Of a stretch of DNA of 64,000 nucleotides, positions 1 through 7,750 are shown piece by piece (position 1 is the first letter of the stretch; each line of letters begins with the position of its first letter). A model generated the notes under the pieces. It was not told the origin of the DNA and did not search any database. It worked only from the letters and a program-made list of their open reading frames with translations. Source of the stretch: Lewinellaceae bacterium (GTDB taxonomy: Bacteria > Bacteroidota > Bacteroidia > Chitinophagales > Saprospiraceae). The position numbers and the translations under genes were made by a program. The DNA lies in the NCBI GenBank assembly GCA_020636275.1, contig JACJYD010000001.1, forward strand, positions 1,302,001 to 1,366,000, written 5' to 3'.

Positions 1-1817
1 TCGATCAGGCCCTGGTCAAGCAGGAAAGTTTTCAGCTCTTCGTCGGCGCCTTTGCGGAATTCGCGCAGCATCAACTGGGTAGCCCCTTCTTCTTCGACCG
101 TCTGCTGCATCTGATGGATCAGCTTGCTGAGCGCTTCTTTCCACTGCGGGTGCGAGCGGTCGAGGAAGAGGTGATTGCCTTTGGTGATCGGCGATCCAAG
201 CAGTACGGTTTTGGATACCAGATAGTACGGATCGGTTTTGCGCACTTCCTCTACTTGCTCCGAAACGGAGGCCGGTGCGAACATATCGTCCTTCAAAAGA
301 ACAGTGGTGTAAAAGGTGTTCAAAATGGTCTTCCCGACATGGTCCTTCACGCGGAAGTATTCGAATTTCCAGTTGTTTTCAGGTTGTTCCTCGCTCGAGA
401 ACGTGTATTCCAGCATGCGCAGAGAAGCATGGGGGAAGTTGCCACGGAGGGCCATCAGGTCGTCCCATTCTCCCGCATCGATGTGCCGGATGCTCTGGTG
501 TTGTTCGACCACGAGGTCTTCCCTTCGGGCCTGGAGTTGGACGACGGGCCGCGGGGCCTTCACTTCAAATTCGGGGATGGAAAAGGCTTTCGCTACTTTT
601 TCCGGACTGCTGCCTTCGTCGGCCAGCACGCGGGGGTAGTGGTAGGCCAGGGCGTCGAGCATTTGGGCCATGTCCGTTTGCTCCAGGTTGCCGTTCACCA
701 TGAACCGGATGCCGCCGCGTTTCATGGGCGTGGCGGGGAAGGATGCCGTATTGATATAAAAGCCGTCTTTCAACATCCGGTTGATGATTTCGTAGGTAAC
801 CCGTGGCAGGCCGGAGGGGATGAAGAACAAGGGGCTTGGCGTCACTTCGAACTGGGGAAGTCCCAATGCTTCAATGCGCTGGTTGGTGAAGTCGACCAGA
901 CCGGCCACCTTCTGTTGGATGGGAAGGATCTCGTCCGAGCAGTGCAGGCGCGTGGAGGCGCAGGCTGCTCCCAGCATCGGAGGCTGGATAGGGCCGCAAA
1001 AGATCAACGTGCCTCCGCAGTTCTTCACGGTGCGGGCCATTTCAGCATTCGGAAAGGCGATGAACCCGCCGGCGCTGGCGAACGATTTATTGAGCGAACC
1101 GGCCAATACCATTTTCTCGTGATAGAACAGGTGGTCGCAAACGACGCCGGTGCCGTTGGGCCCGGTCCAGCTCATGCCGTGGGCATCGTCGATATAGAGG
1201 TGAAATTGTTCGTATTGGTCCATCAATTGCTTGAGGCGCTGCATGGGAGCAAAGTCGCCGTACATGGAGTAAACGCCATCGGCCAGGTACCAGATCTTTT
1301 GGTGCTTGTTGCGCAATTGAAGGATCTTCTCCTCCAGGGCGTCCATATCGTTGTGGCGAATGAGCGTAGCGGAGATGCCCTCGGCTTTCAGCAGTTGCAC
1401 GGCCAGCTGCACGCTGTTATGTACCTGCATGTCGAGAATGACAGCGTCCTTTTCCCCGACGATCACGGGCAAGGTTGCCAAATGCCCCAGGGTCGTACTG
1501 GCGGTCACCAGCACCGGGCGTTGGAACATCTGTTCCAGTCGTCCTTCCAACTCCTGATAAAGACCCAGGGAGGCATAGGTGCGCGAGGAGGAAAATTGGG
1601 TGCCGTATTTCCGGGTGGCTTCAATAGCTCCTTCGATCAGGGCGGGGTGATGTTCCAGCCCCAAATAACTGCACGATCCGAAGTTGGTCAATTCCCTGCC
1701 GTCGAGGGTGATGGTACGGCCGTTCAGCGTTTGGTCTTCGATATAGTGATGGATGAGGTTTCTCGTTTTCCCGTTCTCCATCATTTGGTTGAGCGTGTGG
1801 ATCATTTGTGCAGACAT
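1..1817 (-). CDS. alpha-oxoamine synthase-type PLP enzyme with C-terminal extension (3' end cut by window)
   Basis: Reading from ATG at 1817, 605 codons are open and continue past base 1, so the C-terminus is missing. Residues 1-400 look like the BioF/Kbl/serine-palmitoyltransferase fold, which condenses an acyl-CoA with an amino acid: GSCSYLGLEHHP near 47, the DDAHG motif near 210 (PLP-ring Asp and His) and the Schiff-base lysine in GSLNKSFASAGG (K244). The remaining ~200 residues are an extension not found in ordinary 390-400-residue BioF proteins; its character (RMLEYTF, YFRVKDHVG, YLVSKTVLLGSP) suggests a GNAT-like acyltransferase domain, an inference. Sphingoid-base or sulfonolipid synthesis would be a reasonable role in Bacteroidota, but the substrate cannot be read from sequence. 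It is the last visible gene of a minus-strand run and is separated from the sensor kinase upstream by a repeat-bearing 236-bp gap. Confidence 0.85.
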   Translation of the reverse strand, partial: MSAQMIHTLNQMMENGKTRNLIHHYIEDQTLNGRTITLDGRELTNFGSCSYLGLEHHPALIEGAIEATRKYGTQFSSSRTYASLGLYQELEGRLEQMFQRPVLVTASTTLGHLATLPVIVGEKDAVILDMQVHNSVQLAVQLLKAEGISATLIRHNDMDALEEKILQLRNKHQKIWYLADGVYSMYGDFAPMQRLKQLMDQYEQFHLYIDDAHGMSWTGPNGTGVVCDHLFYHEKMVLAGSLNKSFASAGGFIAFPNAEMARTVKNCGGTLIFCGPIQPPMLGAACASTRLHCSDEILPIQQKVAGLVDFTNQRIEALGLPQFEVTPSPLFFIPSGLPRVTYEIINRMLKDGFYINTASFPATPMKRGGIRFMVNGNLEQTDMAQMLDALAYHYPRVLADEGSSPEKVAKAFSIPEFEVKAPRPVVQLQARREDLVVEQHQSIRHIDAGEWDDLMALRGNFPHASLRMLEYTFSSEEQPENNWKFEYFRVKDHVGKTILNTFYTTVLLKDDMFAPASVSEQVEEVRKTDPYYLVSKTVLLGSPITKGNHLFLDRSHPQWKEALSKLIHQMQQTVEEEGATQLMLREFRKGADEELKTFLLDQGLI

Positions 1818-1882
1818 GGGTGCGATTTTTTGGTGAAAAAGTATACTGCAAAGTTGCAGGGTACCGCATGGCGCTGCGTCTG

Positions 1883-1913
1883 CTAATGTTCCAAAAAGGT
1901 GGAATATTGTTTC
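1883..1913 (-). promoter_or_regulatory. 31-bp upstream element, copy 1
   Basis: Read on the minus strand this runs GAAAC-A-ATA...CC-ACCTTTTTGGAACA-T-TAG and lies 66 bp upstream of the PLP-enzyme start. A second copy at 5648-5678 matches at 26 of 31 positions, including a 14-base invariant block ACCTTTTTGGAACA. Both copies sit a similar distance (66 and 56 bp) before a minus-strand start codon, which suggests a shared regulator site or promoter part; the AraC-type regulator encoded at 5677-7647 is an obvious but unproven candidate. Confidence 0.45.
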
Positions 1914-1917
1914 GGAG

Positions 1918-2095
1918 GGTGAAGAGTGAAGGGTGAAGAGTGATTTACGTTCGAGCAGCGTCTTCGTTAGGGGACGCTGCATCAGCTTAACGACATGCCT
2001 TTGTGCTGTCGCAGCGTCCCTTATCAGAAGACGCTGCTCAAACAAATCACCCTTCACTCTTCACTCTTCACTCTTCTCCCTTCACTCTTCACTGG
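1918..2095. repeat. nested inverted repeat with heptad-tandem outer arms (family A, copy 1)
   Basis: The outer left arm (1918-1947) is made of 7-bp units GAAGAGT/GAAGGGT and the outer right arm (2044-2095) is the reverse complement. Inside it a second inverted repeat pairs GAGCAGCGTCTTCG near 1954 with CGAAGACGCTGCTC-like sequence near 2010-2040. The right arm runs into the 3' end of the kinase gene at 2054 and encodes its last ten or so residues and stop codon. Confidence 0.8.
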
Positions 2096-5000
2096 AATCG
2101 TAATCACAAACTCCGTAAACTCCCCCGGTTCACTGTTCACCTCCAGTCTTCCGCCGTGCTTGTCGACTACGATGTCGTGGCTGATGGAGAGGCCCAGCCC
2201 GGTATTGCCTTCACCGGAGGGCTTGGTGGTGAAAAAGGGGGTGAAGATCTTTTCCCGTATCGCTGCCGGCATGCCGGGACCGTTATCGCGGATGTGAATA
2301 CTGACTTCCCCGTTTTCCCGGCGGGTGGAGATAGTGAGGGTGGGAGTGTAGCCGGTGGTGGTACCTGCTTGTTGTTTTTGATGAACGGCGTAGCAGGCGT
2401 TGTTCAGGATGTTGAGCAGCACTCGCCCGAGGTCGGCGGGGATCGCCTCCACTTGGGGAAGGTCGGAGGCGTATTTTTTTTCGATAGCTACGTTAAAGGA
2501 GGGTGCCACAGCCCGGTAACCGTGGTAGGCCAGTTTGATGTTCTCGTCCAGCAATTGGTGCAGATCAACGGGGCGGAAGGCATCTTCGGTGCCCCTGGAC
2601 AGATCCATCAGGTTTCGGATGATGCCGAGCGCCCGCTGTCCGTTTTCCCGGGTCGTTGCCATATTCTCCCGGATGTCCTTCAGGATCTCTTTCCAATTAT
2701 CAAAATCGTCAGAAGAGATCGCGTCGCGGTATTTGTCCAGCTCTTCCTCCAGTTCATCGGCCAGCTCGACGGAGACTTCAGAGAAATTGGTGACAAAATT
2801 GAGCGGGTTTTTGATTTCGTGGGCGATCCCGGCAATGAGTTGACCCAAGGTGGCCAGTTTGTCCTGTACGATGAGCTTTTGCTGGGCGGCGATGATCTCT
2901 TCATTCTTATGCTTCAGCTCTTCAAATGCGATGGTGAGTTCACGGGCCTGTGCTTCGACCGTTTCAGCCTGTTTGCGTTTTTCTTCGGCTTTCGCCCGTT
3001 CAATCCCCGCCTGATTCCGAAGATTTCGACGTTGCAATTCCGACTTTCGGATAAGCCACAGCAAGCCAATGGCCCCTGCCCCAAAGATCGAATAGGCCCA
3101 CCAGGTCCGCCACCAGGGAGGCCGGATGATGATGGTGATCGCGGCTCCCGTTTCATTCCAGATCCCGTCGCTATTGGAAGCTTTTACCCGGAAGCGATAT
3201 TCGCCCGGGGGGATGTTTGTATAAACCGCTCTGCGAATGGCGCCTCCTTCCTGCCAGCCGTCATCAAAATTTTCCAGGAAGTAGGCATACCGGTTTTTTG
3301 AAGGGGTCGAAAAATCCAGTGCGGCAAATTCGAAGGCGAACGCGTCCTGGTCGTAGCGGAGGACGATCTGCTTCGTTTCCGTGACCGGACGGTCGAGCGG
3401 CGAGGCGGGATCTAGGGGGGAAACAGAGCGGTAGTCGATCTGAAAGTCGGTGATCGCTACGGCCGGAGGACCCGAATTCCCCGCAAGGCTGTCGGGATTG
3501 AACCAAACGAAGCCGTCGATGCCGCCAAAAAATAGCTCCCCCTTCTCGTTCTTATAATAGGCATTGGTATTGAACTCATCGCCGGGCAGTCCGTCGTCCC
3601 GGTTGTAGTTGTGAAAATGGATAGCGTCGCGTTCTTCATTGAGTTGGACCCGGGAAATGCCCTGGTTGGTGCTCACCCATAAATTTCCGTGTGCGTCGGG
3701 CAGGATGCCATAGATCACGCTGTTGGGCAGGCCGTCTTCCTGGGTATAGTGGATAAATTTCCCGCTTTCCCGGTCCAAACGGTTCAGGCCTCCGCCGTTG
3801 GTTCCGACCCAGAGATAGCGCTCCGGCTTGATGGGGTCGGGTAGGGCCACCTTAATATTGCTGCTGCCCAGGCTGTGTGGATCGGCTGGATCGTGTTGGT
3901 AGGTCGCCTGACTATGGTCAGCCGGGTCGTAGCGCACCAGCCCGTCCCGGTTGGTGAACCACAGCCATCCCCTCTGGTCGACAGCTGTCTTGCCAAAGGT
4001 GCGGGAGAATTTCCGCGAGCTTATATCGGCCAGCAGCTGTTCAGTGGTGGTCCTGGTTTCGGTATTATATCGAACTAAAAAGAAGCGGTCTTCGGTGTTC
4101 GGGCCTGCAAATTCAAATTCGATAAAATAGATATCTCCGCCAGGGGTCTCCACCACGGTCTCCGAACTGAGGGCCCGGTTGGCAGGGGCTTTCCGGATGA
4201 GGGTCGTTTCCCCCGTATGGGGATCGAAGACCTGGTACTCTTTTTTCTTCAACCGGAAAATAAAATACTTGCCACCTGCAAGCGCTCTCCATTCCAGGCC
4301 TGGTTGGCCGATCAGCGGCAGGTCGGCCGGAACCAGTTTTTCACGGCGAGCATCCAGGGCGTAGAAGCGGTCCATCGACGCAATCACACCTTCGCCGTTG
4401 GCTGTTGGCAAAAAACCGTATACGTAAGAAGTTTGAGGGGGGTTATCGGCTACCTGAAATCGGGTATAGGAATGGAACCGGTCTTTGCGCAGATTGTATT
4501 TGAGCAAACCAAAGCCGTTGGTGCCCAACCAGATGTTTCCACATCGGTCGAAAAACACCTTGGTGCAACTATAGGCGGTGGTGAATTGGGCATACCGGCT
4601 ATCCAGTCGCTCGAAGTCGAGGTTCCGGATGTGGAATTCCCAGGATGGGCCATTGTTGTCGATGATCCAGAAGTTGCCCTGCCGGTCCCGAGCCAGGTTG
4701 TCGACGCGCGACATCTGGTACCCATCCGGAAAAAAGGAGGACTGGAACGAGAGAGCTCCGCTCCCGTCTGGTTGAACCCTGGTGATGGCATTTCCCGATC
4801 CGATCCAAAGGGAGCCGGATGGATCCAGGAAAAAGGTACAGGACTTATTATAAGGAAGGTCTCCCCGGGGCACGTCGGAAGAAGCTATTTTCTCAAACCG
4901 GACGGGCTTGCTGGGAACATACGGACCGGTGGTCCGAAATAATTGGTCGTTGGTGGATACCCAGAGGTTTCCACGGTGGTCGACGATCAGGCTCCGGATG

Positions 5001-5593
5001 GTCTGGTCAGACAAAGGAGCCCGGTCTTCAGATAGTGAGGAGATCCGGTTGATGGAAACGGCGGGATGCTCGCTCTGCGGGTCGGAAACTTCCAGCCGGT
5101 TAAGCCCCTTCCGGGTGCCGATCCACAAAACCTGAGGTTGGTCCGGCCCTTCGGGTTTAGCCTCCGCGATACAAGAGATCTCGCTGGAATTCAGGGTGGT
5201 GGGATCATTGGGATTGCTGATAAAACGGGTAAATCTGCCCAGGCGGGGGTCATAGCGGTTGAGCCCTTCTTCCGTGCCGATCCACAAGACCCCGTATTGG
5301 TCCTCAAAAAGGGTTTCGATGTAATTATCGCTAAGAGTGGTCGTGTCAAAGGGGTCCTTTCGGAAGACCTTGAACTGGTAACCGTCATAACGGTTGAGAC
5401 CGTCCTTGGTGCCGATCCACAAGAACCCCCGCTGGTCCTGAAGGATGGCGTTGATCATTCCCTGCGACAGGCCATCCCCGGTGGTTAGATGGTCGAAGTC
5501 CGGGGCTATGCTCGCTTGCTGGGGCCATGCCAGGAAGGGGAGCCCCAGGAGGACCCCGATCAAAAATTTCGACAATAGGGTGATCGTTCTCAA
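2054..5593 (-). CDS. two-component propeller sensor histidine kinase
   Basis: A 1179-residue membrane sensor kinase. Residues 1-25 form a signal peptide. Residues ~30-740 contain two-component regulator propeller repeats (FLWIGTKDGLNRYDG, VLWIGTEEGLNRYDP, LWVSTNQGISRV and others), which make two periplasmic beta-propellers in this family, followed by a Y_Y_Y domain (~740-830, ending NIPPGEYRFRVKASNSDG). One transmembrane helix lies near 840, then a coiled coil, then the kinase: H-box GIAHEIKNPLN with His925, N-box NILNNACYAV, G-boxes DNGPGMP and GEGNTGLGLS. No receiver domain is attached, so a separate partner is needed; the hybrid regulator just upstream is the natural candidate. The last residues (VKSEGRRVKSEE) are encoded by heptad repeats of the intergenic element. 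A start at 5593 gives a clean signal peptide. Ligand unknown; in Bacteroidota such sensors usually detect glycans. Confidence 0.93.
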   Translation of the reverse strand: MRTITLLSKFLIGVLLGLPFLAWPQQASIAPDFDHLTTGDGLSQGMINAILQDQRGFLWIGTKDGLNRYDGYQFKVFRKDPFDTTTLSDNYIETLFEDQYGVLWIGTEEGLNRYDPRLGRFTRFISNPNDPTTLNSSEISCIAEAKPEGPDQPQVLWIGTRKGLNRLEVSDPQSEHPAVSINRISSLSEDRAPLSDQTIRSLIVDHRGNLWVSTNDQLFRTTGPYVPSKPVRFEKIASSDVPRGDLPYNKSCTFFLDPSGSLWIGSGNAITRVQPDGSGALSFQSSFFPDGYQMSRVDNLARDRQGNFWIIDNNGPSWEFHIRNLDFERLDSRYAQFTTAYSCTKVFFDRCGNIWLGTNGFGLLKYNLRKDRFHSYTRFQVADNPPQTSYVYGFLPTANGEGVIASMDRFYALDARREKLVPADLPLIGQPGLEWRALAGGKYFIFRLKKKEYQVFDPHTGETTLIRKAPANRALSSETVVETPGGDIYFIEFEFAGPNTEDRFFLVRYNTETRTTTEQLLADISSRKFSRTFGKTAVDQRGWLWFTNRDGLVRYDPADHSQATYQHDPADPHSLGSSNIKVALPDPIKPERYLWVGTNGGGLNRLDRESGKFIHYTQEDGLPNSVIYGILPDAHGNLWVSTNQGISRVQLNEERDAIHFHNYNRDDGLPGDEFNTNAYYKNEKGELFFGGIDGFVWFNPDSLAGNSGPPAVAITDFQIDYRSVSPLDPASPLDRPVTETKQIVLRYDQDAFAFEFAALDFSTPSKNRYAYFLENFDDGWQEGGAIRRAVYTNIPPGEYRFRVKASNSDGIWNETGAAITIIIRPPWWRTWWAYSIFGAGAIGLLWLIRKSELQRRNLRNQAGIERAKAEEKRKQAETVEAQARELTIAFEELKHKNEEIIAAQQKLIVQDKLATLGQLIAGIAHEIKNPLNFVTNFSEVSVELADELEEELDKYRDAISSDDFDNWKEILKDIRENMATTRENGQRALGIIRNLMDLSRGTEDAFRPVDLHQLLDENIKLAYHGYRAVAPSFNVAIEKKYASDLPQVEAIPADLGRVLLNILNNACYAVHQKQQAGTTTGYTPTLTISTRRENGEVSIHIRDNGPGMPAAIREKIFTPFFTTKPSGEGNTGLGLSISHDIVVDKHGGRLEVNSEPGEFTEFVITIPVKSEGRRVKSEE

Positions 5594-5613
5594 TGTATTT
5601 GTAAATTCTGTCG

Positions 5614-5621
5614 CAAAAATA
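5614..5621 (-). promoter_or_regulatory. candidate -7 box TATTTTTG
   Basis: On the minus strand this matches the Bacteroidota -7 consensus TAnnTTTG, 20 bp upstream of the kinase start at 5593. No convincing -33 TTTG is visible at the usual spacing, so the call rests on one box. Confidence 0.3.
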
Positions 5622-5647
5622 TCGGGTTTTATTCAGAGTGAATTCTT

Positions 5648-5678
5648 CTATTGTTCCAAAAAGGTCGGCTATCGTTTC
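5648..5678 (-). promoter_or_regulatory. 31-bp upstream element, copy 2
   Basis: Second copy of the element at 1883-1913, 56 bp before the start of the kinase at 5593 and overlapping the stop codon of the hybrid regulator gene. It shares the block ACCTTTTTGGAACA and flanking GAAAC and TAG with copy 1. Confidence 0.45.
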
Positions 5679-7647
5679 ATTCCGCGTTGCGAAAGTCTTT
5701 TGGCGCCATTCCAAATTCCTCCGAAAAGGAGGTGGAGAAATACTTGGGGTCGCGGAATCCCGATTCGTAGGCCACCTGGCTGATATTCAAGCTGGAATGT
5801 TGAAGAAGGTGCCTGGCGTGGAGCAGGCGGATGTACCGGATAAAGCTCGAAGCCGACCGACCGGTGAGGGCTTTCAGCTTCCGGTGCATTTGCGTGCGGC
5901 TTACCCCGGTGGCCCGGCACAGCTCGTGGATGCCGAACGTTTCTTCGTCCATGTGGACGTGGATCTGTTCCTTCAGTTGGAGTACGAATTCATCTTCCTG
6001 TTGGGTGGCCTCCTCCGTGGAGGAGCCCAGTGTGTCCAGCGTGGAATAGCGGGCCTGGAGGGTGCTGCGCAGTTCGAGCAATTTCTCCAGGCGGATCAGG
6101 AGTTCGCGTTTGTCGAAGGGCTTGCCCAGATAGGCGTCGGCGCCTCGTTTCAGCCCGGCCATTCGCGATTCGGCATCGGCCTTTGCCGTGAGCAATACGA
6201 TGGGGATATGGCTGGTTCGGGTGTCGGTTTTCAGGGTTTGACAGAGCTCAAAGCCGTCTTTCCGGGGCATCATCACGTCGCTGACTACAAGATCGGGGAT
6301 GGCTTCGATGGCTGTGTCGATGCCTTCCTGCCCGTCCCTGGCCCAGGTCAGTTGATAGCGCCCTTCCAGGCAACTCATCAGGTATCGGGCCACGTCGGCA
6401 TTGTCTTCAACGACCAGGAGCGAGGGGAGCTCCGATTCGGCGCCCCCTTCCGCCAAACCGACGGGGTGGACCTGGGTAATGGACGGGGCTGTCCTCGGTT
6501 GGTCTGCCTTCGGACGAGAAGGAGCTTCCCGGCGGATGGGCAGGGTCAGGGAAAAAGTGGCGCCCTTTCCGGGTTCACTTTCGACCTCGATCCTGCCCTG
6601 CATGAGGTGCGTCAATTCCCGGACGAGCGACAGTCCGATGCCCGTACCCGGTTGATGAGATGTTGCGGAGCCATCCCCCTGATAGAACTGATCAAAAATG
6701 TAAGGCAATTGGTCGGGAGGCATGCCCGGGCCGGTATCCTGAATTTTTATTTGAAGGGATCCCTCCTCTAAAGCGGCATCAAAGATGACCTGATCGCCTG
6801 CCCGGCAAAACTTCAGGGCGTTGCCCAGCAGGTTGAAAAGAATGCGCTGCAGTTTTTCCGGATCGAAGTCCATGACCAACTCGGGGAGCTGTATATGGTC
6901 CAATAGCTGAATGTCGCGGGTTTCAGCCAACGGATGGAGGGATTCCAGGATATACCTGAAAAAGGAGATCACATCCTCCTGCACAGGGTGGAGCTCCAAT
7001 TTGCCGGATTCCAGTTTTCGCAAATCGAGGATCTGTTGGACCAGATCGAGCAGATCGTTTGTATTGCGGCGGATCATGCCGAGGCCCTGATCGAGCCAGC
7101 GCTCCGGATTTTCGCCGATCTGTTCGGCCATGCCGGCTATTACGGTGAGGGGAGTTCGAAATTCGTGGGAAATATTGGTGAAGAACTTCGTTTTTAGCTG
7201 GTCCAGTTCTACCAAAAGTTCGTTCTTCTCCGCCAGTTCTCCGGCTTTTGCCGCCTCTTTGATAACCTGGGCCACCTCCAGGGTCTTTTGGATCGTGATT
7301 TCCAGGTCGGAAAATTCGATGGGTTTGGTGACGAAGTCGAAGGCCCCCAGGTTCATAGCCTTGCGGATGTTAGGCATGTCGCCGTATGCCGAGACGATCA
7401 CTGCCTTGAGCAGGGGGCGTACCTCTTTCATTTGCTCCAGCAAGGTGAGGCCGTCCATCCGCGGCATATTGATGTCGGTCAGCACCATGTCGATGGCAGG
7501 ATCCGTTCCAATAATTTCTAAAGCTTCCACGCCGTCTGCAGCAAAAAGGAAGTCGAACAGGCCTTCGCGCACTTGTTTGCGAAAGCGTTGGAGGATCAAC
7601 CGCTCGAATTGAGGTTCGTCGTCGACGACGAGGATGCGTGCAGGCAT
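5677..7647 (-). CDS. REC-histidine kinase-REC-AraC hybrid regulator
   Basis: A soluble 656-residue hybrid protein with no signal peptide or membrane segment. Domain order: receiver 1 (residues ~3-122, phospho-acceptor D58 in LTDINMP, K108), coiled linker, dimerisation/phosphoacceptor helix with H161 in NISHEFRTPL, HATPase (N-box FNLLGNALKF ~272, G-boxes DTGPGMP and GTGIGLSL), receiver 2 (~408-525, D457 in VVSDVMMP, K509), and an AraC-type double helix-turn-helix (~560-656, ending NISQVAYESGFRDPKYFSTSFSEEFGMAP). The leading receiver has no sensor of its own, so it could accept phosphate from either of the two propeller kinases that flank it; the terminal HTH would then control transcription. 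That wiring is inferred from gene order only. It is transcribed with the kinases; gaps are 99 and 83 bp. Confidence 0.93.
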   Translation of the reverse strand: MPARILVVDDEPQFERLILQRFRKQVREGLFDFLFAADGVEALEIIGTDPAIDMVLTDINMPRMDGLTLLEQMKEVRPLLKAVIVSAYGDMPNIRKAMNLGAFDFVTKPIEFSDLEITIQKTLEVAQVIKEAAKAGELAEKNELLVELDQLKTKFFTNISHEFRTPLTVIAGMAEQIGENPERWLDQGLGMIRRNTNDLLDLVQQILDLRKLESGKLELHPVQEDVISFFRYILESLHPLAETRDIQLLDHIQLPELVMDFDPEKLQRILFNLLGNALKFCRAGDQVIFDAALEEGSLQIKIQDTGPGMPPDQLPYIFDQFYQGDGSATSHQPGTGIGLSLVRELTHLMQGRIEVESEPGKGATFSLTLPIRREAPSRPKADQPRTAPSITQVHPVGLAEGGAESELPSLLVVEDNADVARYLMSCLEGRYQLTWARDGQEGIDTAIEAIPDLVVSDVMMPRKDGFELCQTLKTDTRTSHIPIVLLTAKADAESRMAGLKRGADAYLGKPFDKRELLIRLEKLLELRSTLQARYSTLDTLGSSTEEATQQEDEFVLQLKEQIHVHMDEETFGIHELCRATGVSRTQMHRKLKALTGRSASSFIRYIRLLHARHLLQHSSLNISQVAYESGFRDPKYFSTSFSEEFGMAPKDFRNAE

Positions 7648-7683
7648 GATTGCTTTAGTTTGGAGAGCAATTTAGCATTTTTT

Positions 7684-7750
7684 GTGAAGGGTGAAGGGTG
7701 AAGAGTGAAGAGTGATTATTTCTCTTCACCCTTCACCCTTCACTCTTCAC
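7684..7750. repeat. heptad-tandem hairpin (family A, copy 2)
   Basis: Left arm 7684-7715 (GTGAAGG/GTGAAGA units) and right arm 7722-7750 (reverse complement) with a six-base loop. It fills the gap between the hybrid regulator and the upstream kinase, and the kinase stop codon (7747-7749) is the first TGA of the repeat. Confidence 0.8.

Noticed and set aside
114..1886. 590-codon open frame on the plus strand
   Set aside because: It is the complement of the PLP-enzyme gene, whose minus-strand frame has clear catalytic motifs; the plus frame has none.
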